A stretch of DNA of 27,494 nucleotides from contig CAZAEQ010000052.1 in NCBI GenBank assembly GCA_964484185.1, forward strand, positions 1 to 27,494, in the 5' to 3' direction. The notes below the pieces were generated by a model. It worked only from the letters and a program-made list of their open reading frames with translations. It had not been told where the DNA came from and did not search any database. This document shows positions 1 through 8,335 of this stretch, one piece after another. A program made the translations under genes and the position numbers. This DNA is from F1-120-MAGs238 sp964484185. Its GTDB lineage: Bacteria; Planctomycetota; Phycisphaerae; Phycisphaerales; UBA1924. Every line of letters begins with the position of its first letter. Position 1 is the stretch's first letter.

Positions 1-1391
1 CCACTGGCAAATTGGAGTGTTTGTGCCGCGGATTCAACGCGCACACAGAGGCCGGTGACATACACCCAGTGGCCTGCAAGTGTGAGGTTGACGTAGCGAT
101 TGAGGAGTCGAAGGACTTGACCAGGGTCGGTGTTGGGTTGCTCGGCGAAGATACGTTCAAGTTCGCCGTGCAGGCGATTGACTGTGAGTGCTGCGGGAAT
201 TCCGTGACCGGTGACATCGAGCATGACGATGTTGAGGCGCTGGTTTCCGGCGGGGCCAAGTGTGTGTTTGCAGAAGAGATAATCGCCGCCGATCTGACGC
301 ATGGGTTCGTAGGCGTAGGTCAGTGAGATCGCGCCGTCGCAGATGGGCTTTGGAAAAAGCGACTCGTGAATACGGCGGGCGTCCACCAGTTCGCGACGCA
401 TCTCGTTGTAGCGCTGCCCTACTAGACGATTCTGCACTGCTTGGCGGAAACTTGAATCACGCCAGCAGACGACAAGATAGCCTGGGATTCCGATGGCGGG
501 AGAGAAGGCGATTACCAGAAGGCCGACGAGCGCGATATACCAGCTTGCGCCGCCGATGAGGCCGCGAGTGACGTAGATTACGATAAGAACCGCGTTCAAG
601 ATCAGCAGCGGAATCAGCGGACGAATGCACTCGCGCGGCGTGAGCGGCAGGAAGAGGCATGCTAGGAAGTGACGCCCGAAGATCGAAAACGCACCACCGA
701 TTCCAACCCCAATTGCTGAGAATGCCATGACAATCTCTTCTTGACTGACTTCATTTCGAGTTGACCATGGTGGGTCTTCATCTGCTGAATCTGGCGCTGG
801 CGGAACTGTGGGGGCGACCGGAGTCTTGCTCCCGATCTGGTCACCGATCGAGCCTTCGGGCGGCGTTAGCTCCGGCTGTCTGATTGCCGAGTTTTCCGAT
901 GGAGTCGCGCCGGTGGTTTCCGTGGGTGAACGTATCTCTGGCGGGGGCGTAGGCTTGGCACCAATGTCAGGAACGACGATGGCGTCCCTCGATCGCGCGG
1001 CCGACTTCTTGTTTGAACTGCGAATAATGCTCTCCATCTGACCCATTGCCAGAGGACCAGCTAACAGATTGAGAATACCCGAAACCACAATGAGCCAGAG
1101 GCAAATCTTGATCAGGGGCCAGCGCGTCATGTGGTTCAGGTAGACATACGCGAAGCTGCCAATAAATAGTGCGGTTGCCGAGCCAGCAAAAAACAGTCCG
1201 ATCACATGGAGGAGCTTCTCGCCCTTATCAGGAGAGCCAAAAAGCAGGCCACCTAGAAAAGCGAGGCCGCTAAACGTGGCAACTGTGCCGGTGTACCACA
1301 GGAACCGCCGCCGCAGAAGCTGCTGGCGTTCGAGCTCGAGTTCTATCCCGAATTCGGTGTTCAGCTGAGATTGGTCAGGTTTGGTTGCCAC
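1..1391 (-). CDS. Membrane-anchored SpoIIE/RsbU-like PP2C phosphatase, truncated by left window edge
   Basis: Read from the minus strand, a continuous frame runs from GTG at 1391 to the window edge (463 codons, C-terminus missing). GTG is the first usual start codon after an in-frame TGA a few codons upstream; no strong Shine-Dalgarno is seen. The N-terminal half has three hydrophobic segments (about residues 30-52, 64-85, 93-113), a Pro/Ser/Thr-rich linker (about 140-210), then about three more hydrophobic stretches (221-250, 260-276, 283-310). From about 335 the PP2C domain begins: ARRIHESLFP, QIGGDY (366-371) and MLDVTGHGIPAAL (390-402), which carry the metal-binding Asp residues typical of the SpoIIE class. 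Known members dephosphorylate anti-sigma-factor antagonists or act in partner-switching signalling. The sensory input here is inferred to be the membrane part. The end of the catalytic domain lies outside the window. Class confidence is high, biological role unknown. Confidence 0.85.
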   Translation of the reverse strand, partial: MATKPDQSQLNTEFGIELELERQQLLRRRFLWYTGTVATFSGLAFLGGLLFGSPDKGEKLLHVIGLFFAGSATALFIGSFAYVYLNHMTRWPLIKICLWLIVVSGILNLLAGPLAMGQMESIIRSSNKKSAARSRDAIVVPDIGAKPTPPPEIRSPTETTGATPSENSAIRQPELTPPEGSIGDQIGSKTPVAPTVPPAPDSADEDPPWSTRNEVSQEEIVMAFSAIGVGIGGAFSIFGRHFLACLFLPLTPRECIRPLIPLLILNAVLIVIYVTRGLIGGASWYIALVGLLVIAFSPAIGIPGYLVVCWRDSSFRQAVQNRLVGQRYNEMRRELVDARRIHESLFPKPICDGAISLTYAYEPMRQIGGDYLFCKHTLGPAGNQRLNIVMLDVTGHGIPAALTVNRLHGELERIFAEQPNTDPGQVLRLLNRYVNLTLAGHWVYVTGLCVRVESAAQTLQFAS

Positions 1392-1423
1392 TTGTAAGTA
1401 GTGTATCGTATTTCAGACTGGAT

Positions 1424-2014
1424 TCACGACCGGTTGTTTCCCGGCTTCCAAAGTACATCTAAGTTGCCATCCCCGTTAGCATTGCGCGAAAGGACGAAGA
1501 GTAAGTCGCTGAGACGGTTGAGGTACTTGATTGATTCGGGATTGACCGATGTTGGTTCTGCCAGCCAAAGCGAAATCGCGGTGCGTTCGGCCCGACGCGT
1601 GACTGTGCGAGCCAAGTGGAGTGCCGCGGACAAGGGTGTTCCACCTGGAAGTACGAAACTTGTGAGGGGTTTAAGTCTGGCGTTGTAGAGGTCAATGGCA
1701 TTCTCGAGTCGAATGGTCTGGGTCACGACGATCCGGAGCGTCATTGTGGGATTCTCATCGGCCGTGATCGGAGTTGCGAGGTCGGCACCAAGATCGAACA
1801 TGTCGTGCTGGATCGATCGAAGTAAGACTGCGATGTCGGCTTCTTTGGCACGATCGGCCTCGACGATGCTGAGCCCAATCGCACAATTAGCTTCATCAAC
1901 ATCGCCATAGGCACAGACACGCACGGAGTCTTTAGAGACTCGAATTCCGGATGCCAATCCTGTCGTTCCATCATCGCCGGTGCGGGTGTAGATTCTGCTG
2001 AGGCGGACGCTCAT
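1424..2014 (-). CDS. pduO: PduO-type ATP:cob(I)alamin adenosyltransferase
   Basis: The 196-residue protein transfers the adenosyl group of ATP to cob(I)alamin, giving coenzyme B12 in the cytoplasm. Diagnostic motifs are present: the N-terminal YTRTGDDGTTGL (9-20), AYGDVDEAN (35-43), and the C-terminal ARTVTRRAER helix followed by KYLNRLSDLLFVLSR. Length matches the family (about 180-200). The start at 2014 is chosen over a longer frame reaching 2245 because a GGAG ribosome-binding site sits just upstream and because conserved sequence begins immediately after it; the longer frame would run deep into recJ and adds no recognisable sequence. It diverges from recJ with 72 bases between the starts. 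The phosphatase gene starts 33 bases downstream of its stop on the same strand, so the two may be co-transcribed. No cobalamin riboswitch is visible in the short leader. Confidence 0.93.
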   Translation of the reverse strand: MSVRLSRIYTRTGDDGTTGLASGIRVSKDSVRVCAYGDVDEANCAIGLSIVEADRAKEADIAVLLRSIQHDMFDLGADLATPITADENPTMTLRIVVTQTIRLENAIDLYNARLKPLTSFVLPGGTPLSAALHLARTVTRRAERTAISLWLAEPTSVNPESIKYLNRLSDLLFVLSRNANGDGNLDVLWKPGNNRS

Positions 2015-2086
2015 GGTGTACTCTCCGGGGACAAACGTGCCGCCAAATGTAACATTGGTGGCAAGGGCTGTTGCGTAAGGATAGTA

Positions 2087-3865
2087 ATGCGAGTCATGGA
2101 GGACGGACAGACTGTTACGGTAAACCCCGGAATTCGCGGCATGTTGTCGCGATGGGTCATGCGTCCACAGCAGGTGCCGCAGAGTGCGCCGCTTTCTGCA
2201 CGAATTCTGGCAGCACGCGGCATGCACATCGAGCATGAGGCGCAAGCGTTTTTGTCACCAGCGTTGTCGCAACTGCATGACCCGAGCCTGATGCCGGGGC
2301 TTGACAAAGCTGCAGCTCGGCTTGTTGAAGCACTTCGGAGTGGGCAGCAGATCGCGATCTATGGAGATTATGACGTTGATGGCGTGACTGCGACCAGTGT
2401 TCTCTATCACACATTCAAGTGCCTCTGTCCGGAAGCGAAGATCAAGACGTATGTCCCCCACCGCGTTGATGAGGGATATGGATTGAACGCAGATGCGCTG
2501 CGGCAACTTGCAGATGATGGGGCACGTGTCATTGTTACGGTTGATTGCGGAATCACCGCAGTTGAACCGGCGAGGGAACTGAAGAAGCACTGCGGGGACA
2601 ATGTTGATCTCATCATCACCGATCACCATAATTTGCCGGCCAACGGTGCCCCACTGCCGGATGCGTTTGCACTTGTGCATCCGCGGCTTCCTGGAAGTGA
2701 GTATCCGTTTGGTGAACTCTGCGGCGCGGCGGTTGCGTACAAACTTGCGTGGCGCATCGGAACGCTGTGGACTGGAACAACCAAGGTCCCGGAGGCGATG
2801 CGGACGCTGCTGATTGAACTGCTTGCACTGGTTTCGATCGGCGTGGTTGCGGATATTGTGCCGCTGATTGGGGAGAATCGAGTGCTGGCGTCGTTTGGCC
2901 TGGCTCGAATCAGAAATTCACCGTTGCCGGGGCTGAAAGAACTGGTTTCAGCGAGCGGGCTTGATGGGGAAAAGGTTGCCGCGGAAGATGTGGGTTTTCG
3001 ACTGGGGCCGAGGCTGAACGCTTGCGGCAGACTGGGACATGCACGCGAAGCGGTTGAACTTTTAACAACTGCGTGTGGCGCTCGGGCACAAGAGATTGCT
3101 GCGGAACTTAGCAAGCAGAACGACTTGCGACGCGCGGTAGAAAAGAGCATTGTTGATACGGCGATTGAGCTTGCTATCAAACACGGAATGACGCAATCTT
3201 CGCGACGTGCGATCGTACTGGCGAGCGATGACTGGCATTCGGGTGTGGTAGGGATTGCGTGCTCGCGATTGGTGGAGAAATTTCACCGGCCTGTCATTTT
3301 GCTGGGAAGCAAAGATGGGCACTTTCACGGGTCGGGCAGAAGCGTGCACGGATTCAACTTGCTGGCAGCCCTTCAAGAGTGCAGCCACCTATTGGAGACT
3401 TTTGGCGGGCACGACATGGCCGCCGGCATGAAGATTCGACATGAGAATCTCGCACAGTTTCAGGAGTTGTTTGTTGAGGTTGTCAATCGCGGGCTCGCGG
3501 AAGATCAGCTTGTGGCACGGACTGAGTTTGACACGGATGTGACTACCAGTGAACTGACACCGGCATCGCTGCTTGAGCTGAAACGGCTGGAACCGTTTGG
3601 GCGCGATAACCCGCGAATTCAAGTGCGTTTGAGCGCGGTGAAACTCAATGGTCGGGCTGAGTTGATGGGAAGTGATCTGAGCCACTTATCAATGCGGGTG
3701 GGAACTGGTGAGCGGATGATCAGGCTTGTGGGGTGGCGTATGGGCGAACTTGCCAGCAAGATTCCCAGCGGGGCGATGCTTGATGTGCTGATTCACCCCA
3801 AGATCAACGAATGGAACGGCAGGAGAAGCGTTGAGGGCGAGTTGATCGATTTTCGTATTCTCTAA
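2087..3865 (+). CDS. recJ: Single-stranded-DNA-specific 5'-3' exonuclease RecJ
   Basis: The 592-residue protein is a DHH-superfamily nuclease that degrades single-stranded DNA 5' to 3' in recombination (RecFOR pathway), mismatch repair and base-excision repair. Visible motifs are GDYDVDG (93-99), VDCGIT (152-157) and TDHH (178-181), which supply metal-binding Asp/His residues. Further in come RLGPRLNACGRLGHA, a DWHSGVVGI motif and the DHHA1-type GSGRSVHGFN and FGGHDMAAGM. A C-terminal OB-like segment follows. Length agrees with the family (about 560-590). ATG at 2087 is supported by an AAGGA five bases upstream. Third codon positions favour G and T, unlike the C-rich third positions of the plus-strand genes near the right end. 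A bidirectional terminator follows directly. Confidence 0.96.
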   Translation: MRVMEDGQTVTVNPGIRGMLSRWVMRPQQVPQSAPLSARILAARGMHIEHEAQAFLSPALSQLHDPSLMPGLDKAAARLVEALRSGQQIAIYGDYDVDGVTATSVLYHTFKCLCPEAKIKTYVPHRVDEGYGLNADALRQLADDGARVIVTVDCGITAVEPARELKKHCGDNVDLIITDHHNLPANGAPLPDAFALVHPRLPGSEYPFGELCGAAVAYKLAWRIGTLWTGTTKVPEAMRTLLIELLALVSIGVVADIVPLIGENRVLASFGLARIRNSPLPGLKELVSASGLDGEKVAAEDVGFRLGPRLNACGRLGHAREAVELLTTACGARAQEIAAELSKQNDLRRAVEKSIVDTAIELAIKHGMTQSSRRAIVLASDDWHSGVVGIACSRLVEKFHRPVILLGSKDGHFHGSGRSVHGFNLLAALQECSHLLETFGGHDMAAGMKIRHENLAQFQELFVEVVNRGLAEDQLVARTEFDTDVTTSELTPASLLELKRLEPFGRDNPRIQVRLSAVKLNGRAELMGSDLSHLSMRVGTGERMIRLVGWRMGELASKIPSGAMLDVLIHPKINEWNGRRSVEGELIDFRIL

Positions 3866-3871
3866 AAACGC

Positions 3872-3899
3872 ACAAAGGAGCCAAACAGGCCCCCTTTGT
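3872..3899. terminator. Bidirectional hairpin between convergent recJ and TPR-lipoprotein genes
   Basis: An inverted repeat ACAAAGGAGCC / GGCCCCCTTTGT separated by AAACA lies in the 60-base gap between two converging genes. An A-run precedes it on the plus strand, so it can serve the minus-strand transcript; the T-run on the plus side is short. Confidence 0.6.
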
Positions 3900-3925
3900 A
3901 CGATACTCCAATGTGCGAGTTATTT

Positions 3926-5140
3926 TCAGCGATCAGCTGCGGCAGCTACTGGTTGACCGACTGAGCCAAGCAACTGGCGAGCCTGTGCGTTATTTGGATC
4001 GAGGGTCAGGAGCGCGTTGAGCGTTTCCTTGGCCGCATCGGTCTGCTTCATTTCATCCTGCACGATGGCGAGCAGGAGATAGGTTTCAGCATCGGCCTTG
4101 TAGCCAAGTGCCTGGTGCAGATTGATCTGAGCAGAATTGAGATCGCCGGTGCGGCGCTGATAGAGAGCGCGGAGCACGTAACCTTCAGCACGGTTGGGAG
4201 CGACCGCTATTGTGCGTGCCGCGGCGAGCTTCAGGCGGCTGTTGTCCTTGAGCATGTAAGACACATTGCCCAGGCCAATCCAGCCATCAACATCGGCCTG
4301 TCCTTCGGGGCCGCTGGTGAGTTGAATGAAGAGTTCGCGGGCATCGAGAAGGCGATCAACCTTGACGAGACATTCAGCACGAAGGTGCTTGAGATCGCGG
4401 CGATTTTTGCCAGCCTCAGTCTTGAGCAGGCGCTGAAGGCTGAATTCGGCATCGGCAAACTGGCCCATGGCCATTTGAGCATGGAGGAGATCTTCAACGA
4501 TCCCGGTGTCATCGGGAGCGAGCAAGCGTGCTTCGTTGAAGTGGCTGACTGCCAACTCGGGATTCTTCTGAATCATGGCGAGGTGGCCGAGGGTCTGACG
4601 CACACCAGCATTGTGCTGGAACTTGTCGCCGCGTGCCTGCAGGAATGCTGATGCCTCTTCGATTCGATTGAGATCGATGAGCGTTTCGGTCGCTGCGATC
4701 AGATACTGAGCGTTCTGCGCGTCAAGGTCTGCGGCCTTGGTGAAGAAGCCGAGAGCTTCTTCCTGATGATTGATGCGTTCAGCGACGAGGCCCTGGTAGT
4801 ACTGAGCTTCAACGCTCTTTTCATCGACCTTGGCGGCCTGCTGGAACGAGAGCACCGAACCTTCGAGGTCGCCCTGTTCGAGCTGAATGCGACCGCGAAG
4901 GATGTATGACTTGGGCATGTTGGCGTTCAATGCGATTGAGCGATTGATGGCCTTGAATGCTTTTTCGAGATCGCCACCGAGATAGGACTGTTTGGCGATT
5001 TCGAATTCGGTTGCGGCTTTGATGCCTTCAAGGCGCTGAACGGCGAGGTTCTTCTCAACCTTTGTGCCCTGGTGGACTGAATCACAGCCGGAAAGGAGTA
5101 CAACGGACGCAGCGATAGCCGCGAAAAAACGAGTCTTCAT
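3926..5140 (-). CDS. TPR-repeat lipoprotein, probable secretin partner (pilotin/PilW/PilF-like)
   Basis: The 404-residue protein begins with a lipoprotein signal: MKTRFFAAIAASVVLLSGC, with lipobox LSGC and lipidated Cys19. The rest is almost entirely tetratricopeptide-like helical hairpins, for example around SYLGGDLEKAFKAINRSIALN, GDLEGSVLSFQQAAKVD, HQEEALGFFTKAADLD and a C-terminal LDPNNAQARQLLG. The start at 5140 has an AGGAG about nine bases upstream. The longer frame to 5281 overlaps the secretin gene and buries the signal peptide, so it was rejected. The gene follows the secretin by 97 bases on the same strand and shares its terminator region. TPR lipoproteins of the PilF/PilW type help secretins assemble in the outer membrane. 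That role is inferred from position and architecture, not from a specific sequence signature. Confidence 0.85.
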   Translation of the reverse strand: MKTRFFAAIAASVVLLSGCDSVHQGTKVEKNLAVQRLEGIKAATEFEIAKQSYLGGDLEKAFKAINRSIALNANMPKSYILRGRIQLEQGDLEGSVLSFQQAAKVDEKSVEAQYYQGLVAERINHQEEALGFFTKAADLDAQNAQYLIAATETLIDLNRIEEASAFLQARGDKFQHNAGVRQTLGHLAMIQKNPELAVSHFNEARLLAPDDTGIVEDLLHAQMAMGQFADAEFSLQRLLKTEAGKNRRDLKHLRAECLVKVDRLLDARELFIQLTSGPEGQADVDGWIGLGNVSYMLKDNSRLKLAAARTIAVAPNRAEGYVLRALYQRRTGDLNSAQINLHQALGYKADAETYLLLAIVQDEMKQTDAAKETLNALLTLDPNNAQARQLLGSVGQPVAAAADR

Positions 5141-5237
5141 AAACTGAGTCTCCTGGGGTAAGGGGACGAATGTCAAGGCAAGATCGAGGCAAGCGATTCC
5201 CCCGCCGCTAAGCGAGGGAATCGGGAAAGAGCGGAGA

Positions 5238-7787
5238 TCAGCGTGAACCGGATTCGATCGGTTCGGAAGGCACGGTGCCAACCTGCTGAGTGGTATCGGT
5301 AGTGCCGGGGACTGAATTAAACTGTGGGAACCAATTCCAGGCAGTTGTCAGTGAGAAATCCCAAAGAGCTGCCCAGTCTTGCGCGGTCGCGGTAGCGGCA
5401 TCGAAATGCCAGTCCTGAAGGATGACGCCCTGACCTGGGTAGGCGATGGCGGTCTGGGTTGAACCATCAGTGGTCTGGTTCCAGGAGGTGGTTCCAGGTG
5501 TTGTGGTTTCGGTGTTGGTAGTGTCGGTAGTAGACTCGTTGGTGTTGGTATCGGTGTTGTTGTTGGTGGTGTCAGTGGTGTTGCTGGTGTCAGTGGTGTT
5601 GGTCGTATCGGTGGCTGTTTCTGTAGTTGTAGTTGTTGATGTGGTTGTTTCGGTGCTGGTGGACTCGGTCGCGGTTGCGACGGTCTGGTCAGTGTTGACG
5701 AGGGCGTCTTCCAGTGCCGCGGTCACAGCGGGATTGGTAGTTGTTTCTGTGGTCGTGTTGGTGTTGGTTTCGGTCGTGCTCACCGACTGAGTCGAAGGAG
5801 TGAAGGGAGCTGGTGTGGGAAGTTCGTTCACTGCACCGGTGCGCTTCAGGGCTTCCTTGCTCATGATTGATTCAAGGACGGAGCGGGCCGGAGTTGCTGA
5901 AGACTTGCCCGAGATCTTTTCACGAAGCAGGACTGCTTCGGGTTGATTGGGGTTCATCCGCATCGACTGATTGACCTTCCACATTGCCTTCTCGGTGTCG
6001 CCCTCAGCAGCGAGGCGTTCGGCCTCGACGTTGAGCTTGCTCGACATGCGATCGCGGCTCCACCAGAGCACGCCCTCGCGGCTGCCGGTGCGGACCTTCT
6101 CGGTCCATTCCTTGCCCTTGGTTCCGACATCAGCCATCAACGCATCGTTGACGATCGACGGGGTGATGAGGAAGATGATTTCGTTGCGCTGAGTTGTATC
6201 TTCCTTGCCCTTGAAGGCGTTGCCAATGACCGGGATATCACCGAGCCACGGGACTTGACGTCTTGTGCTGGTGGTGCTTTCGCGGAAGAGGCCGCCCAGG
6301 ACGATGGTTTGTCCATCGCGGACCATGACGTTGGTCGTCAGTTCGTTGGTGATTTCATCGGGAATTGTGACTGAAGCACCTGTGGAATCTTTCGTGTCAC
6401 GAATGACAGCTTCAGAGACCTGGGGCTTGAGTTCCATGCGGATAAGGCCATCGTTGGTGACGAATGGGCGCACGTTCAGCTGAGTACCAGTATCCAGGAA
6501 CTGAACGGTCTGAGTTGTTGTTGTTGTCGAACTGGTGGTATTGAGGTAACCGACCTTACGACCGACGAGCACGCGGGCGGGCATACGATTGAGCGTGAAT
6601 ACCTTGGGATTCGAGAGAATCGTGGTATCACTGACTTCATCGAGCATCTTGATAAAGACGGCGAAGTCTTTAGTGGTCACACCGATCTTGAATGTACCAG
6701 CGCCAGCCGTGTTACCAGCTGTTGATTGCACACCCTTGCCGTTGCCGTCGCCCGGAAGCGAGACTTTGCCGCCATCGATGCGTTCGCCGACTCCGGCGAT
6801 CAGACCATCGACAACCTTGAGCGGACCGGGCTTGGCGAAGTCGAGGAAGTCCATGTCGCCAATCAGGGAGAAGTCAACGCCGAATGCGTTGGCTTCCGTG
6901 AGGGCGGTCTGGAGAATCGTCGCTTCGATCAGGATCTGGGCAGGGCGGCTGTCCATCTGCTTAACGAGCTTTTCGATTTCGGCAACGTTTTCTTCGTAGT
7001 CAAATACAACAATCTGGGCATTGCCAGCGTAATCATCTTTTCCGGTCGGGCCGGAACTACCCACCGCATACGCAAGAGTCTTGCCGTTGGTCTTGATTTG
7101 ACCCTTGTCTGAGAGCAATGGCTTGACGAACTCTGCCGCATCGACTGCGGTCAGGTAGTTCAGCGGAAGAGTCTTCCAGACTGTCAGGCGCTGCGCGGCT
7201 TCAATGGCGCGAAGCTCTTCGAGTGTGTAGACATAGATAAAGCTGTCTTTTTCGATGTAGCCATATCCGTTGACGTGGAGGATGGCATCGAGTGCCTGGT
7301 AGAACGTCACGCCGTAGAGATTGGCTGTGATTCGCGCCGCAACATTCTTGCTGGCGACGATGTTGCGCTCGCTCTGAATGCTGAGCATTTCAAGAACGTT
7401 CGCCAGTTCTTCATCGTTGACGTGCAGGTTCACCACATCGGTGCCTGTAATCTCAACGCTGCCCGAGGGCTTGGCCGGAGCAGAAGCTGATGGGGTATTG
7501 CCCTTGTTCATCAGGCTCTTGTCAGCGACGACAGTTCCAGCCTCAACCGGAGGCTTGCCACCGGGGTTCGAAGGATTTCCGACGCTGGAGAGTCCGGTAT
7601 TGGGGGACCCATCGGCTGGAACTGCTTCGGATTGGGCTGGGGGAACCGTGGGATTCGCCAGCGAATCCGGATTCACTGGTGGCGCTACCGGCTCAGGTTC
7701 CAACGCCATGGATTTTGCTGTTCCGGCGAACACAAAGAGTGCTGCGGCCAGCGATTGGAACCGACAATATTTGTGGAACTTGCACAT
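5238..7787 (-). CDS. Type II/IV secretion secretin (GspD/PilQ family) with Thr/Asn-rich C-terminal extension
   Basis: The 849-residue protein is predicted to form the outer-membrane multimeric channel of a type II secretion or type IV pilus-like system. Residues about 1-29 form a signal peptide, followed by a Pro-rich stretch. Residues about 110-195 resemble STN/N0 secretin N-domains (LHVNDEELANVLEMLS...), and 200-285 an N1-like domain ending MDSRPAQILIEATI. The secretin core is about 380-545 and contains the signature VPWLGDIPVIGNAFK (512-526) and RNEIIFLITPSIV. A helical segment (555-640) follows, then a Thr/Asn/Asp-rich tract (669-767) and a short Trp-containing tail (770-849). Most GspD/PilQ proteins end soon after the core, so about 300 extra residues are unusual. 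ATG at 7787 has AGAGG six bases upstream. The 221-base leader up to the preceding terminator shows no clear promoter. Confidence 0.93.
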   Translation of the reverse strand: MCKFHKYCRFQSLAAALFVFAGTAKSMALEPEPVAPPVNPDSLANPTVPPAQSEAVPADGSPNTGLSSVGNPSNPGGKPPVEAGTVVADKSLMNKGNTPSASAPAKPSGSVEITGTDVVNLHVNDEELANVLEMLSIQSERNIVASKNVAARITANLYGVTFYQALDAILHVNGYGYIEKDSFIYVYTLEELRAIEAAQRLTVWKTLPLNYLTAVDAAEFVKPLLSDKGQIKTNGKTLAYAVGSSGPTGKDDYAGNAQIVVFDYEENVAEIEKLVKQMDSRPAQILIEATILQTALTEANAFGVDFSLIGDMDFLDFAKPGPLKVVDGLIAGVGERIDGGKVSLPGDGNGKGVQSTAGNTAGAGTFKIGVTTKDFAVFIKMLDEVSDTTILSNPKVFTLNRMPARVLVGRKVGYLNTTSSTTTTTQTVQFLDTGTQLNVRPFVTNDGLIRMELKPQVSEAVIRDTKDSTGASVTIPDEITNELTTNVMVRDGQTIVLGGLFRESTTSTRRQVPWLGDIPVIGNAFKGKEDTTQRNEIIFLITPSIVNDALMADVGTKGKEWTEKVRTGSREGVLWWSRDRMSSKLNVEAERLAAEGDTEKAMWKVNQSMRMNPNQPEAVLLREKISGKSSATPARSVLESIMSKEALKRTGAVNELPTPAPFTPSTQSVSTTETNTNTTTETTTNPAVTAALEDALVNTDQTVATATESTSTETTTSTTTTTETATDTTNTTDTSNTTDTTNNNTDTNTNESTTDTTNTETTTPGTTSWNQTTDGSTQTAIAYPGQGVILQDWHFDAATATAQDWAALWDFSLTTAWNWFPQFNSVPGTTDTTQQVGTVPSEPIESGSR
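5487..5783 (-). repeat. Low-complexity Thr/Asn/Asp-rich repeat tract inside the secretin gene
   Basis: This tract encodes secretin residues 669-767, made almost only of Thr, Asn, Asp, Glu and Ser. The DNA shows imperfect tandem repetition. A 17-base unit occurs exactly twice at 5567-5583 and 5585-5601 with an 18-base period, encoding repeats of NTTDT(S/T). Such tracts can change length by replication slippage in whole-codon steps, which would keep the reading frame. Confidence 0.8.
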
Positions 7788-8008
7788 GGATCAACCTCTT
7801 CTTAAATTAACTTCCTGGAATACTTGCAGACCGCCGAAAGCCCACGCCAGCACTTTCGACACGTCACGAACAATGCATCATGAATTTCGACATTGTGAAA
7901 CTCGGACTTAGGAGGTTTAGGAAGATCGGGCAAAAGTTCTTGAATGTTTTGCGTTGACAGTTTGAGGAATAAACCCAACCCCCAAATTAAGTGCCGCGAT
8001 AGGAGCAC

Positions 8009-8033
8009 AAAAAAGCCCTGCGTGATACAGGGC
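8009..8033 (-). terminator. Rho-independent terminator after the GspH-like operon
   Basis: On the minus strand a GCCCTG stem, seven-base loop and CAGGGC are followed by TTTTTT. It lies 31 bases past the stop of the small one-TM protein and separates that transcript from the secretin gene. Confidence 0.85.
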
Positions 8034-8063
8034 CTTATTGAATCCTTTTTCCCACATTTCGCT

Positions 8064-8312
8064 TCAGTTGTGCGGCGGAATTTCCGGGGTAGCCGCCATG
8101 TGCGCTTTCTCGCTCGATGGCTCAGATTTCTTGTCCTTTGAAATCTGCGGTTGTTGTTCCTCAGGGACGGCGTATGCAGACCGCGGCATGCCAGTGACCA
8201 GGCGCAGTTTGAACCAGATGAAGAGTCCAGCTGCCAGAACGCAACTTAATCCAAGCACAAATGGCGAACGTGCCTGGAGCCAGTTGGACCCGCGTTTTGG
8301 TGCTTCTGCCAT
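8064..8312 (-). CDS. Small single-TM protein (82 aa) downstream of the GspH-like pseudopilin
   Basis: The protein has a short basic N-terminus (KRGSNWLQAR), one hydrophobic segment at about 18-35 (FVLGLSCVLAAGLFIWF), then a charged, Pro-rich tail ending PEIPPHN. No known domain is recognised. The start has a GGGA-type ribosome-binding site about nine bases upstream. The gene lies 23 bases after the GspH-like gene and before a strong terminator, so it is very likely translated from the same transcript. Topology by the positive-inside rule puts the N-terminus in the cytoplasm and the tail in the periplasm. By position it may be a minor inner-membrane component of the pilus/secretion machine. 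That is inference, because there is no family match. Confidence 0.7.
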   Translation of the reverse strand: MAEAPKRGSNWLQARSPFVLGLSCVLAAGLFIWFKLRLVTGMPRSAYAVPEEQQPQISKDKKSEPSSEKAHMAATPEIPPHN

Positions 8313-8335
8313 TACTGAAGTTCCCTTTGTTCCGC

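Noticed and set aside
2015..2086. Cobalamin riboswitch in front of the adenosyltransferase gene
   Set aside because: The leader is only 72 bases to recJ and contains no B12-box-like conserved sequence.
5446..5790. Val/Ser-rich open frame on the plus strand opposite the secretin tail
   Set aside because: It is the antisense of the Thr/Asn-rich codons (ACN/AAC read backwards give Val/Ser), not an independent gene.
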